Notes: generated from the sequence alone by a model not told the origin. Shown: positions 36,164 through 45,273, counted from the stretch's first letter. The stretch is 64,000 bases of DNA from Mesorhizobium sp. LSJC280B00 (GCF_000502835.1 NZ_AYVL01000017.1:165667-229666); one strand, 5' to 3'. Made by a program: numbers and translations.

Positions 36164-36475
36164 TTATTTCTTCATCGCGTTCATGACCGCACCGATGATG
36201 CCGGTCAGGATGGCGCCGCCGCCGGCACCGCCAACGATATTTGAAATGTTCAACGCGCTGCCGGCCCCTGCCGCCGTGGCGGCTGCTGCCGGATCGACCG
36301 CGCCACCCAGCAGACTGTTGAGGATGGCCGCACCGCCGACGCCGCCGACAGCGCCACCCAGGATTTTGGTAAGCTGCCCCATCGCCGCACTCTTGATAGC
36401 CGCACCCACCGCCTGGCCACCGATGATGCCCGTAATCACCTGAATAATGATCGGAAGAAGCGTGTTCATATCCAT
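36164..36475 (-). CDS. Gly/Ala-rich hydrophobic protein of unknown function
   Basis: A 103-residue protein dominated by Gly, Ala and Ile: LLPIIIQVITGIIGGQAVGAA, then GGAVGGVGGAAILNSLLGGA and GGAGGGAILTGIIGAVMNAM. Its small-residue helices could insert into or bridge membranes. ATG 36475 follows GGAGGGACTGGAAAT; ATG 36469 is an alternative. No signal peptide is evident. The family is not recognised. It has its own terminator. Confidence 0.65.
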   Translation of the reverse strand: MDMNTLLPIIIQVITGIIGGQAVGAAIKSAAMGQLTKILGGAVGGVGGAAILNSLLGGAVDPAAAATAAGAGSALNISNIVGGAGGGAILTGIIGAVMNAMKK

Positions 36476-36564
36476 ATTTCCAGTCCCTCCATAGCTGCCA
36501 GCCTCCCAGGCCGACGCCATCATGAGACGCCGAATTGAATGAAAGTCAAATGCGCAAACGCTTA

Positions 36565-36593
36565 AATAAAAGGGGCGGCCCGAAAACCGCCCC
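36565..36593 (-). terminator. Rho-independent terminator of ilvE
   Basis: GGGGCGG (36572-36578) and CCGCCCC (36587-36593) form a 7-bp stem. On the minus strand it is followed by TTTTATTT. It lies 28 bp past the ilvE stop codon. Confidence 0.83.
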
Positions 36594-36620
36594 TACTTGA
36601 TAAAAAACCTGTGACTTTCG

Positions 36621-37514
36621 TTATTCTGCAGCAATCGCGTGGTTGGGTTGAACCGCCGCAGAATAGTCGTTCATCAATGTCTTGGCGATATCGCCGACCT
36701 CGAATCGGTACGGACCGATCTCCGAAACCGGTGTCACCTCGGCCGCCGTCCCGGTGAGGAAGCACTGGTGGAAGCCTTCAAGCTCCTCCGGCATGATGGC
36801 GCGCTCGATCACCTCCACACCGCGGTCCTTGGCAAGGTCGATGACCGTGCGGCGGGTGATGCCGTCAAGGAAGCAATCAGGCTTGGGCGTATGGATCTTG
36901 CCGTCCTTGACGAAGAAGATGTTGGCGCCTGTCGCTTCCGCCACCTGGCCACGCCAGTCGAGCATCATGGCGTCGGCATAGCCCTTGGCCTCGGCGGCAT
37001 GCTTGGACATGGTGCAGATCATGTAGAGGCCGGCCGCCTTCGATTTCGACGGTGCGGTGCGCGGGTCGGGGCGGCGCCATTCGGCCATGTCGAGCCGGAT
37101 ACCCTTGAGCTTCTGCGCCGGGTCGAAATAGCTTGGCCACTGCCAGATGGCGATGGCGCAGTTGATCCGGCTGTTCTGTGCGGAAACGCCCATCTGTTCA
37201 CTGCCGCGCCACGCGATCGGCCGGACATAGGCGTCTTGGAAACCTTGCTTCTTCAACAGCGTGCGGCAGGCGTCGTCGATCTCGGCGACCGAGTAGGGTA
37301 TCTTGAAGCCAAGCAGGCGCGCCGATTCATGCAGGCGTTCGGTGTGGTCGGTCAGCTTGAAAATTTCGCCCCCATAAGCGCGCTCGCCCTCGAATACCGC
37401 GCTGGCGTAGTGCAGCCCGTGGGTCAAGACGTGGATCTTGGCGTCGGCCCATTTGACGAATTCGCCGTTCATCCAGATAAAGCCGTCCAGTTGGTCGAAG
37501 GGAACGGATGCCAT
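36621..37514 (-). CDS. ilvE: Branched-chain amino acid aminotransferase
   Basis: A 297-residue class IV PLP enzyme that makes Leu, Ile and Val from their 2-oxo acids with glutamate. Class IV features: ASAVFEGERAYGG, RPIAWRGSEQMGVSAQ, the PLP-Lys region SKAAGLYMICTMSKHAAEAKG, and LDWRGQVAEATGANIFFV (in pieces), then TPVSEIG near the end. The catalytic Lys lies near residue 160. It is a single gene with its own terminator, divergent from a MarR-type regulator 249 bp away. Confidence 0.93.
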   Translation of the reverse strand: MASVPFDQLDGFIWMNGEFVKWADAKIHVLTHGLHYASAVFEGERAYGGEIFKLTDHTERLHESARLLGFKIPYSVAEIDDACRTLLKKQGFQDAYVRPIAWRGSEQMGVSAQNSRINCAIAIWQWPSYFDPAQKLKGIRLDMAEWRRPDPRTAPSKSKAAGLYMICTMSKHAAEAKGYADAMMLDWRGQVAEATGANIFFVKDGKIHTPKPDCFLDGITRRTVIDLAKDRGVEVIERAIMPEELEGFHQCFLTGTAAEVTPVSEIGPYRFEVGDIAKTLMNDYSAAVQPNHAIAAE

Positions 37515-37763
37515 GGTAACCTCCCGCGGGCGGCGGCCCGCACATCATTGCGTCGTTGCGTGTTTCGTTTCGGCCGCTGTGGGCGGCCATTGTCTCAAAG
37601 CGTAGGCGGATATTTAAGGTCTGGCAAACTCAGGAAGTTCCGGAAAAAACGGCTTCGCTTGCCTTTTCGTTCGCAATCCGCCGAAAAGCTTGCCAAAAAT
37701 TACCATCGCGCGGAAAATACGTCAATAGTGCTGACATAATTTCCTGCTTCACACGGAGAAAAG

Positions 37764-38291
37764 ATGACGAGCCACGCAGCCGCAGAACCGATCAGGACGG
37801 CGATCACCGACGAGGACGGCATCGATTTCGCCATCATCGAGTTGTTTTTCTTCGCCTATCGCGACTTTACCTCCGATCCGGACCAGATCCTGGCCGAATA
37901 CGGTTTTGGCCGTGCCCATCACCGGGTTCTGCATTTCGTCAATCGCCGGCCCGGGCTGACGGTCGCCGAGCTCCTCGACGTGCTCAAGATCACCAAGCAG
38001 AGCCTGGCGCGCGTGCTCAAGCAACTGATCGACACCGACCATATCGTGCAATTGCAGGGCCCTCGCGACCGCCGCCAGCGCGAACTCTACCCGACGGCCA
38101 AGGGCCGTGCCCTGGCGCTGGCGCTGGCGCGGCCACAGTCGCGCCGCATCCATGCTGCATTGGAAGATTCCGGAGCCACCGAACGCGCCGTTATCGAACG
38201 GTTCCTTGAAGCGATGGTCAATCCGGAACTAAGGGCGCAGATCGACATTGTGCCCGCAAAGATGTCAGGGAAAAACCATGGAGACCATTGA
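37764..38291 (+). CDS. MarR-family transcriptional regulator
   Basis: A 175-residue winged-helix regulator. The helix-turn-helix lies in LTVAELLDVLKITKQSLARVLKQLIDTDHIV (two pieces), with the wing GPRDRRQRELYPTAKG. An N-terminal helix IIELFFFAYRDFTSDPDQIL is typical of a conserved Hyphomicrobiales subgroup. The start follows CGGAGAAAAG. Its last 14 bp overlap the response-regulator gene, so the one-component regulator and the two-component system are made together. An imperfect dyad CGTCA/TGACA at 37726-37742 upstream may be its operator. Confidence 0.88.
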   Translation: MTSHAAAEPIRTAITDEDGIDFAIIELFFFAYRDFTSDPDQILAEYGFGRAHHRVLHFVNRRPGLTVAELLDVLKITKQSLARVLKQLIDTDHIVQLQGPRDRRQRELYPTAKGRALALALARPQSRRIHAALEDSGATERAVIERFLEAMVNPELRAQIDIVPAKMSGKNHGDH

Positions 38292-38997
38292 GAGGGTTGA
38301 TCATCCGACAGCACCGGAAGACGACGCGCCGCATCTGCTGGTGGTCGACGACGACACCCGTATCCGCAATCTTCTGAAACAGTATCTGACCGAAAACGGC
38401 TTTCGCGTCACCGTCGCCGGAAATTCCGGCGAGGCGCGGCGCAAGCTCGCCGGCCTCGACTTCGATCTGATCGTGCTCGACGTCATGATGCCGGGTGAAA
38501 GTGGCGTCGACCTCACCAAGGCGCTGCGGGCGGAGAAAAACGTGCCGATCCTGATGCTCACCGCACTGTCCGAAACCGACAGCCGGATTACCGGGCTCGA
38601 GGCCGGCGCCGACGACTATCTGCCTAAACCGTTCGACCCGCGCGAGCTGATCCTGCGTATCAACAATATCCTGCGCCGCGGCGGCCCCGCGACAACGCCT
38701 AAGGTCGAACAGCTGGTCTTTGGCCCCTATACGTTCCAGATCGCCAGGCGTGAGCTGAAGCGCGGCGGCGAGGCGCTCAAGCTGACCGACCGCGAGCAGG
38801 AAATCCTGGCGATCTTCGCTGCGCGTGCCGGCGAAACGATACCGCGGCATGAGCTTGTCGGCGATGAATCCGAGGTCGGCGAGCGCACGATCGACGTCCA
38901 GATCAATCGGCTCCGCCGCAAGATCGAACGCGATCCGTCCAATCCGGTCTGGCTGCAGACAGTGCGCGGTATTGGGTATCGGCTCAGCGTGGAATAG
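38278..38997 (+). CDS. OmpR-family response regulator
   Basis: A 239-residue two-domain regulator. The receiver has DDD near 24-26, phospho-acceptor Asp68 in LIVLDVMMPGESG, and the Lys of LPKPFDP. The C-terminal winged helix is OmpR/PhoB type: LTDREQEILAIFAARAGE, ERTIDVQINRLRRKIERDP and TVRGIGYRL. It overlaps the upstream MarR gene by 14 bp, and the kinase gene follows 51 bp later. Targets are unknown. Confidence 0.92.
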   Translation: METIERVDHPTAPEDDAPHLLVVDDDTRIRNLLKQYLTENGFRVTVAGNSGEARRKLAGLDFDLIVLDVMMPGESGVDLTKALRAEKNVPILMLTALSETDSRITGLEAGADDYLPKPFDPRELILRINNILRRGGPATTPKVEQLVFGPYTFQIARRELKRGGEALKLTDREQEILAIFAARAGETIPRHELVGDESEVGERTIDVQINRLRRKIERDPSNPVWLQTVRGIGYRLSVE

Positions 38998-39048
38998 AAT
39001 GTCGCCGACAGCGGTCCTTTGCCGGGCCGCCGGTGAGCGAAAAGACGA

Positions 39049-40464
39049 ATGGCGACCACGCAACTCGAACGGCCGGGAGATGGCGGCTTGAGCGCTCGCG
39101 CGACGCGGGCGCTCAAGGCCGTGCCGCGCGCCTGGAACCGTTTCTGGCGCCTGGTGTCGCTTTACATGCCGAAGCGGCTCTATGCCCGTTCGCTGATCAT
39201 CGTCATCGCGCCGATGATCATGCTGCAGTCGGTCGTCGCCTTTGTCTTCATGGAGCGCCACTGGCAGACCGTGACGCAGCGCCTGTCGCAGGCCACGGTG
39301 CGCGACATCGCCGCCATCATCGACCTGATAGAGACCTATCCTCACGACGCCGACTACGCCAACGTCATCCGCATCGCCCAGGATCGCATGCAGCTGAAGG
39401 TCGACCTCCTGCCGCCCGACCCGCTGCCGCCTCCCGGGCCAAAGCCGTTCTTCTCGATCCTCGACGAGATCCTTTCGTCCGAGATCACCCGCCAGATCAA
39501 CCGTCCGTTCTGGATCGATACGGTCGGCAATTCCAATATCGTCGAGGTCCGCGTCCAGCTCGAGAACAAGGTGCTGCGCGTCTTCGTGCGCCGCAGCCAG
39601 GCCTATGCATCGAACACCCATATTTTCCTGATCTGGATGGTCGGCACCTCGCTGGTGCTGCTGATGATCGCCATTCCCTTCCTGCGCAACCAGATCCGGC
39701 CGATTCTGACGCTGGCCGAGGCGGCCGAGAGCTTCGGCAAGGGCCGGCCGATGCCGCGCGATTTTCGCCCGCGCGGAGCCGAGGAAGTCCGCCGCGCCGG
39801 CTTTGCCTTCATACAGATGCGCGAACGCATCGAACGCCAGCTCGAGCAGCGTACCGCCATGCTGAGCGGCGTCAGCCACGATCTGAGGACCATCCTCACC
39901 CGCTTCAAACTGCAATTGGCGCTTGCCGGGACCAAGGCGGCCGATACCCAGGCACTCGACCAAGACATCGACGACATGCAGTCGATGCTGGAAGGCTACC
40001 TTGCCTTTGCACGCGGCGAAGCTTCGGAAGACGCAGGTCAGTTCGATCTCGAAGCCTTCTTCGACAAGCTTCGCGAGGAAGCCGCGCTGCGCAAGCGCAA
40101 GCTGTCGACCGTGCTTGTCGGCGATCCGCATGTGCACGTGCGCCCCAATGCCTTTGCCCGGCTGCTGTCCAACGTCGTCGGCAATGCATTCCGCTATGCC
40201 AAGACGGTGGAGATCAATGCCAATCATGGGCGCGGTTCGCTGCTCGTCACCATCGACGATGACGGTCCGGGCATTCCGCCCGAAAAGCGGGAGGATGTAT
40301 TCAAGCCGTTCGTGCGGCTGGACGAGGCCCGCAACCTCGACGCCAGCGGCACCGGCCTCGGCCTCTCCATCGCACGTGACATTGCCCGCAGCCATGGCGG
40401 CGACATCGTCCTCGAACGCAGCCCGCTCGGCGGCCTTCGGGCGGTGATCAAGGTCCCCGCTTGA
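39049..40464 (+). CDS. Sensor histidine kinase, EnvZ type
   Basis: A 471-residue membrane kinase. Membrane helices lie at about 46-68 and 190-212, with a ~120-residue periplasmic sensor between them, then HAMP (about 213-268). The H-box is SGVSHDLRTILTRFKL with His277. Kinases of this class normally have Pro after the R-T (SHDLRTPLTR); here it is Ile282. The N box LLSNVVGNAFRYAK, G1 DDDGPGIP and G2 GTGLGLSIA are intact. It forms an operon with the response regulator and the MarR gene. Confidence 0.92.
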   Translation: MATTQLERPGDGGLSARATRALKAVPRAWNRFWRLVSLYMPKRLYARSLIIVIAPMIMLQSVVAFVFMERHWQTVTQRLSQATVRDIAAIIDLIETYPHDADYANVIRIAQDRMQLKVDLLPPDPLPPPGPKPFFSILDEILSSEITRQINRPFWIDTVGNSNIVEVRVQLENKVLRVFVRRSQAYASNTHIFLIWMVGTSLVLLMIAIPFLRNQIRPILTLAEAAESFGKGRPMPRDFRPRGAEEVRRAGFAFIQMRERIERQLEQRTAMLSGVSHDLRTILTRFKLQLALAGTKAADTQALDQDIDDMQSMLEGYLAFARGEASEDAGQFDLEAFFDKLREEAALRKRKLSTVLVGDPHVHVRPNAFARLLSNVVGNAFRYAKTVEINANHGRGSLLVTIDDDGPGIPPEKREDVFKPFVRLDEARNLDASGTGLGLSIARDIARSHGGDIVLERSPLGGLRAVIKVPA

Positions 40465-40520
40465 CGGCAGCGACACCCGGCCTTCATCGGCCCGTCATGA
40501 AACCATGGTGAAGAGCGCCA

Positions 40521-40682
40521 ATGAAGCGCGCGATCCTGATTGATTCGGCCCTGCGGCCTCATTTCGACCCCGCGCCTGCCCGGGTGCGCTGGTGCGACGC
40601 CAGAGCTGCGGCGTGGTCGCCGCTCAGGCGTCGCGGCGAGGCAATCAAGCTTGCCGCCAAGGGACCGCCATGCGCATCCTGA
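40521..40682 (+). CDS. Candidate small protein overlapping the glycosyltransferase start
   Basis: A 53-codon frame starting MKRAILIDSALRPHFDPAPA, after GAAGAGCGCCA. It fills the gap between the kinase gene and the glycosyltransferase, and its TGA at 40680-40682 overlaps the first 13 bp of the latter in another frame. Codon use is G/C-biased like the neighbours. Overlap of this kind suggests translational coupling. It could also be chance; no family is recognised. Confidence 0.42.
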   Translation: MKRAILIDSALRPHFDPAPARVRWCDARAAAWSPLRRRGEAIKLAAKGPPCAS

Positions 40683-41692
40683 TGGTCACCGACGCCTGGC
40701 GCCCGCAAGTCAACGGCGTCGTCCACACGCTGGAGCGCCTCTCGGAGACCCTGAAATCCTTCGATATCGAGACGGACTTCCTGACGCCGAATATCTTTCG
40801 CACCCTGCCTCTGCCGACCTATCCCGATATCAGGCTGGCGCTGACGACCCCACACCGCGTGGCGCAGCTGATCGAGGCACGCAAGGTGGACCACATCCAT
40901 ATCGTCACCGAAGGACCGCTCGGCATTATGGCCCGGCGCTACTGCCGCAATGCCGGCCGCCCGTTCACGACCAGCTATCACACACGTTTTCCGGAATATC
41001 TGAGCGCGCGCCTGCCGGTGCCTGAAGCATGGGCCTATCGCTGGCTGCGTGATTTCCACAATTCAGGACAGGGCACGCTGGTTGCCACCCAGTCGCTTGC
41101 CGACGATCTTGCGGCGCGCGGCTTCACCAAGCTCCGGCCGTGGACGCGCGGCGTCGACACCGATCATTTTCGGCCGGATAAAAGAAAGGACCTGGGATTT
41201 CCCGGACCGATCTTTCTCTGCGTCGGCCGCGTCGCGATCGAAAAGAACCTGCCGGCCTTCCTAGACCTCGACCTGCCCGGCAGCAAGTTGGTCGTAGGCG
41301 AAGGGCCGGAATTGGCGAGGCTGAAGGCCAGATATCCCGATGCCCATTTCCTTGGCCATCGTCCGAACGACGAACTGGCCGAGATCTACGCCTCGGCCGA
41401 CGTTTTCGTCTTCCCCAGCCGTACCGACACGTTCGGCAACGTCATCATCGAGGCGCTGGCCAGCGGCACGCCGGTCGCAGCCTATCCCGTCACCGGACCG
41501 ATCGATATTGTGGGTGACGGCATCGGCGGCGCGGTGTCGGACGACCTGCGGCAAGCAGCGCTCGCCGCCCTTCACGTCGACCGCGCCGAGGCGCGGCAAC
41601 GCGCGATGCGCTACAGCTGGAAGGCCTGCGCGGAAATGTTCATGGAAACGGTCGAAGAGGCGCTGGGTACCAGGCGTAAACTGGCTGCGTGA
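40670..41692 (+). CDS. Family 1/4 glycosyltransferase (GT-B fold)
   Basis: A 340-residue GT-B glycosyltransferase with MRILMVTDAWRPQVNGVVHT at the N-terminus, the acceptor-side FTTSYHTRFPEYLSARLP, and the donor-binding site VGRVAIEKNLPAFL followed by FVFPSRTDTFGNVIIEALASGTPVAA (in pieces), with the E-x7-E motif. It resembles enzymes that glycosylate diacylglycerol or other lipids in rhizobia. ATG 40670 gives the standard N-terminus. It follows the regulator-kinase operon on the same strand, with a small ORF between. Confidence 0.88.
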   Translation: MRILMVTDAWRPQVNGVVHTLERLSETLKSFDIETDFLTPNIFRTLPLPTYPDIRLALTTPHRVAQLIEARKVDHIHIVTEGPLGIMARRYCRNAGRPFTTSYHTRFPEYLSARLPVPEAWAYRWLRDFHNSGQGTLVATQSLADDLAARGFTKLRPWTRGVDTDHFRPDKRKDLGFPGPIFLCVGRVAIEKNLPAFLDLDLPGSKLVVGEGPELARLKARYPDAHFLGHRPNDELAEIYASADVFVFPSRTDTFGNVIIEALASGTPVAAYPVTGPIDIVGDGIGGAVSDDLRQAALAALHVDRAEARQRAMRYSWKACAEMFMETVEEALGTRRKLAA

Positions 41693-41704
41693 ACAACAGC
41701 GCAG

Positions 41705-42064
41705 CTAGAACAACCTGCCGCCGTCCGGCACCTTGCGCTCGATCGCGCCAAGGACGACGGCGCCCTCCTCGTCAGGAAAGCCGAGCGTCAGCACTTCCGA
41801 CATGAATGGCCCGATCTGACGCGGCGGGAAATTGACCACAGCGAACACCTGCCGGCCGATCAGGGTTTCGGGCGTATAGTATTTCGTGATCTGGGCCGAG
41901 GATTTCTTCACCCCGATCACGGGACCGAAATCGATTTTCAATTTGATCGCCGGCTTGCGCGCCTCGGGAAAAGGCTCGGCCTCGACGATCGTGCCGGCGC
42001 GGATGTCGATGCGGTCGAAATCGGCAAAGCTGATCTCGGGTTTTCGCGCGTTGCTCGAAACCAT
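41705..42064 (-). CDS. csaA: CsaA-like tRNA-binding-domain protein
   Basis: A 119-residue protein made of one OB-fold tRNA-binding domain, like CsaA and the C-terminal domain of MetG: ISFADFDRIDIRAGTIVEAE, then KLKIDFGPVIGVKKSSAQIT and GRQVFAVVNFPPRQIGPFMSEVL. CsaA is described as a chaperone with export-linked roles, but tRNA binding is the better structural clue. It is 6 bp downstream of the YbjN gene on the same strand. Confidence 0.87.
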   Translation of the reverse strand: MVSSNARKPEISFADFDRIDIRAGTIVEAEPFPEARKPAIKLKIDFGPVIGVKKSSAQITKYYTPETLIGRQVFAVVNFPPRQIGPFMSEVLTLGFPDEEGAVVLGAIERKVPDGGRLF

Positions 42065-42070
42065 CGACGG

Positions 42071-42571
42071 TCAGGCGTTTCCGTAGGTTTCGAACAGCAC
42101 GCCGGCCAACGCATCCTTGGCCGAAGTTCCCGACCAGACGACGAACTGGAACGCCTGAAAATAGCATTCGCAGGCTTCCAGCGCCGACGACAGCAGCACC
42201 TCGACCTGCTGGCTCGACGGCTCGACCCCACCGGCCAGCAGCAGCGACTGGCGGAACATGATGGCGCCTTCCTGCTCCCAGAGGTCGAAATGGCCAAATA
42301 GCATCTGCTCGTTGATCAGCGAAAGCAGCCGCATCACCTCGAGCGCGCGCGCCTCCGGGACCTTGATGTCGAAGGCGCAGGCCAGGTGCAGCGCCTCGTA
42401 GTCCTCCATCCAGGAGAATGAAACGTGGTAGTCGGTCCAGCTTCCGGCAACCGAGATCGAGATCTCGTCGTCGCCGGCCCGCTCGAAGGACCAATCGTTG
42501 TTGTGCGCCACCTGCTCGATAACATCCACCGGATGGATTTCGCGGGAGAATTCGAGTTCGAGAAGTTCCAT
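42071..42571 (-). CDS. YbjN-domain protein
   Basis: A 166-residue protein of the YbjN family, thought to be a type III secretion chaperone-like fold that acts as a regulator or chaperone. Family pattern: NNDWSFERAGDDEISISVAG, WTDYHVSFSWMEDYEALHLAC, and MLFGHFDLWEQEGAIMFRQSLLL in parts. ATG 42571 (MELLELEFSREIHPVD) is chosen because upstream sequence in frame is not family-like. It runs into csaA with a 6-bp gap. Confidence 0.85.
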   Translation of the reverse strand: MELLELEFSREIHPVDVIEQVAHNNDWSFERAGDDEISISVAGSWTDYHVSFSWMEDYEALHLACAFDIKVPEARALEVMRLLSLINEQMLFGHFDLWEQEGAIMFRQSLLLAGGVEPSSQQVEVLLSSALEACECYFQAFQFVVWSGTSAKDALAGVLFETYGNA

Positions 42572-42902
42572 GAAATGCTTCCTGTCGTTCTGGGAGCGCC
42601 ACCACACGCTCCGCGGGAGAGGCACACTCGAACAATTCTGCCTAGAACTCGGACGGCCAGGACTTCGTCAACGCAAAGACCCCGGACCGGACCCCACCGC
42701 CCGGCGCATGACCCTGCTCCGAATCATGCAACAAATTCAGTCTATTGATCGGGAGTCGCGTGACCAGCCAAATTTTTCGCACTGCGTCATTCGCATGTGG
42801 AAAGGCGCTGTCACAAAGATTCACGCAGTACCGGTAAGCGATTCACGACAAAGCGCTTTTTGCGATCCGGCTTTGTGGAAAAGTTTAACGATTTATTTCT
42901 TG

Positions 42903-43205
42903 TTATTTTTTTGCACGCGGCTTTGCCGCAGCCGCAGGCGCTGCTTGACCGGTCAATTCGGCAAGCCTGGCCTCGAGCGCCTCGATGCGAGCGGCGAGGC
43001 GGGTGTTTTCTTCCCTGGCCTTCGCCGCCATGTCGCGAGCGGCCTCGAATTCCTCGCGCTGCACCACGTCCATGGAGTTGAGTATGCGCTCGGCCTGGCC
43101 CCTGAAGGCGGTCTCCACCTCGCGCCGCACGCCTTGCGCGGCACCGGCTGCATCGGTCATCAGCTTGGCGAATTCATCGAGAATGCGGTTCGGTCCGGTC
43201 GCCAT
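42903..43205 (-). CDS. ubiK: Accessory factor UbiK-family protein
   Basis: A 100-residue membrane-fusogenic/BMFP-type protein. The N-terminal amphipathic part MATGPNRILDEFAKLMTDAA is followed by a coiled coil ending ENTRLAARIEALEARLAELT, the usual trimerising helix, and an Ala/Lys tail. UbiK helps ubiquinone synthesis by aiding the UbiJ-type lipid-binding factor. ATG 43205 is chosen over an in-frame start at 43262. It is divergent from lgt, 131 bp apart. Confidence 0.88.
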   Translation of the reverse strand: MATGPNRILDEFAKLMTDAAGAAQGVRREVETAFRGQAERILNSMDVVQREEFEAARDMAAKAREENTRLAARIEALEARLAELTGQAAPAAAAKPRAKK

Positions 43206-43336
43206 GGCAAATCCTCGCTTGGTCGAATTGACGTAGTGGCGCACGATTCGGAATGCAAGCATATGCTTGCCTTGACCGCGCCAAAAGCCTGCCGCATGGT
43301 CCGCGCCCGAACCTGATTGGGAACCCGGAGACCCTG

Positions 43337-44188
43337 TTGAGCGAATATTTGCTGCCGCTGGCCGCCCTGCCCTTTCCCAACATCGACCCGGTCATCGTCC
43401 GGATCGGACCGCTGGCGGTGCATTGGTACGGCGTCGGCTACATCGTCGGCATTCTGTTTGCCTGGTGGTATGCCAAGCGCCTCGTCACCAACCCAAAACT
43501 GTGGCCCGACGGCACCCTACCGATGAAGCCCGTCGACCTCGACGACTTCATCGTCTGGGCAGCCATCGGTGTGGTGCTCGGCGGACGCACCGGCTACGTG
43601 CTGTTCTACGACCTGCCGCGCTACATTGCCAATCCGCTCGATATCGTCGCCGTCTGGCAGGGCGGGATGTCGTTTCATGGCGGCCTGCTCGGCGTCATTC
43701 TCGCAATGACGCTGTTTTCCCGGTCTCGCGGCATCCGCACATGGTCGCTGTTCGACGTGGTTGCCGCCGGCGTGCCGGTGGGGCTTGGCCTCGTTCGCCT
43801 GGCAAACTTCATCAATTCCGAACTATGGGGCCGGCCGACCGACGTTCCATGGGCATTCGAATTCCCCAATGGCGGCCCATTTGCACGCCATCCGAGCCAG
43901 ATCTACGAGGCGCTCCTCGAAGGGCTGGTGTTGTTCCTTGTCCTGCGCTTCCTCACCCATTCGCGGCTCAAGCTGAAGGCGCCGCGCTTCGTCGGCGGCG
44001 CCTTCATCGCCGGCTATGGCGCCTCGCGCATCTTCGTCGAATTCTTTCGCGAGCCCGACCAGCAGCTTGGTTACCTCCTTGGCACGAGCTGGCTGACCAT
44101 GGGAATGGTGCTGTCACTGCCGATGGTGCTGGCCGGCATCTGGGCGATGGCTACAGCCAAGCCGGTGACAAAACCGCAGCCGGCATGA
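43337..44188 (+). CDS. lgt: Prolipoprotein diacylglyceryl transferase
   Basis: A 283-residue integral membrane enzyme with about seven helices that attaches diacylglycerol from phosphatidylglycerol to the lipobox Cys of prolipoproteins. Key motifs: WYGVGYIVGILFAWWYAKR, GVVLGGRTGYVLFY, MSFHGGLLGV with the essential His, and the Lgt signature GLVRLANFINSELWGRPT. TTG 43337 is the probable start because GGAG sits 6 nt upstream; no ATG is well placed. Its TGA overlaps the next gene's ATG. Confidence 0.93.
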   Translation: MSEYLLPLAALPFPNIDPVIVRIGPLAVHWYGVGYIVGILFAWWYAKRLVTNPKLWPDGTLPMKPVDLDDFIVWAAIGVVLGGRTGYVLFYDLPRYIANPLDIVAVWQGGMSFHGGLLGVILAMTLFSRSRGIRTWSLFDVVAAGVPVGLGLVRLANFINSELWGRPTDVPWAFEFPNGGPFARHPSQIYEALLEGLVLFLVLRFLTHSRLKLKAPRFVGGAFIAGYGASRIFVEFFREPDQQLGYLLGTSWLTMGMVLSLPMVLAGIWAMATAKPVTKPQPA

Positions 44189-45273
44189 CGCGGCTGAAGA
44201 CCCGCATCGCCGAGCTGATCGGTGCGGTGGGACCGATCCCCATCAGCGAATACATGGCGCTCTGCCTGTTCGATCCGCAGGACGGCTATTATACGACGCG
44301 CGAGCCGTTCGGCGCCGCCGGCGACTTCGTCACCGCGCCGGAGATCAGCCAGATGTTTGGCGAACTGGTCGCCATCTGGCTCTACCAGGCGTGGCTGGCG
44401 ATCGACCGGCCGACGCCGGTCGCCATCGCCGAAATAGGCCCCGGCCGCGGCACGCTGATGAGAGATATGCTGCGCACGCTTTCGCGGCTCGATCGGACGC
44501 TTACCGCCAGCGCATCGTTCGCCTTGATCGAGACCAGTCTGCGGTTGACCGAGGTCCAGAAACGAACGCTTGCCGGGACGTCGGCCACCATCGCCTGGCA
44601 TGAGGCCGTGGACACACTACCGCAGGGGCCGCTTCTGATTGTTGGTAACGAGCTGTTTGACGCGGTGCCCATCCGCCAGTTCGTCCGCGCTGGGGCCGGC
44701 TGGCGCGAGCGGATGATCGGTCTCGACGATGCGAACCGGCTGCGCTTTTTCGTCGGCGCCGGCTCGCTTGACCCGATGCTGCTGCCGGAGGGTGCCGAGA
44801 ATGCGCCGCAAGGTGCCGTCGTCGAGGTGGCGCCAGCCCGCGCCGCCCTGATGGCGGCCATCGCCGGGCGACTTGCCGGATTTGGCGGCGCCGGCCTGTT
44901 TCTCGACTACGGTCACCTCCAGCCCGGGATCGGCGACACCTTGCAGGCGTTGCGCAAGCACGGTCATGAGGACGTGCTGGCCAATCCGGGGCAGGCCGAT
45001 CTCACAGCCCATGTCGATTTCGCTGCCCTCGCGGCAACCGTTCGGGCACACAGCCTCGATGCCCACCTCTCAACGCAAGGTGAATTCCTGCTCAAGATGG
45101 GGCTTCTCGAACGGGCTGGCCGGCTCGGCGCCAATGCCGATGAGGCAGCTCGCGAAAAGATCGCGGCCGACGTCGAGCGCCTCGCCGGCCCGCTGGCCAT
45201 GGGCGAACTCTTCAAGGTGCTTGCCGTCCTCCCCGCCGGCATTGCCGTTCCGCCGTTTCCAAGCACGGATTGA
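44185..45273 (+). CDS. MidA/NDUFAF7-like SAM-dependent methyltransferase
   Basis: A 362-residue class I methyltransferase. The N-terminal part has ISEYMALCLFDPQDGYYTTR and GAAGDFVTAPEISQMFGEL, both diagnostic of the MidA/NDUFAF7 family; the SAM site is IAEIGPGRGTLMRDML. The mitochondrial relative methylates an Arg of a complex I subunit, so a role in NADH dehydrogenase assembly is plausible but inferred. ATG 44185 overlaps the lgt stop (ATGA), so the pair is coupled. Confidence 0.9.
   Translation: MTRLKTRIAELIGAVGPIPISEYMALCLFDPQDGYYTTREPFGAAGDFVTAPEISQMFGELVAIWLYQAWLAIDRPTPVAIAEIGPGRGTLMRDMLRTLSRLDRTLTASASFALIETSLRLTEVQKRTLAGTSATIAWHEAVDTLPQGPLLIVGNELFDAVPIRQFVRAGAGWRERMIGLDDANRLRFFVGAGSLDPMLLPEGAENAPQGAVVEVAPARAALMAAIAGRLAGFGGAGLFLDYGHLQPGIGDTLQALRKHGHEDVLANPGQADLTAHVDFAALAATVRAHSLDAHLSTQGEFLLKMGLLERAGRLGANADEAAREKIAADVERLAGPLAMGELFKVLAVLPAGIAVPPFPSTD

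Noticed and set aside
38218..40476. A 752-codon open frame on the minus strand, antisense to the response regulator and kinase genes
   Set aside because: It mirrors two well-identified genes and its translation is Asp/His/Arg-rich noise, as expected antisense to high-GC coding sequence.
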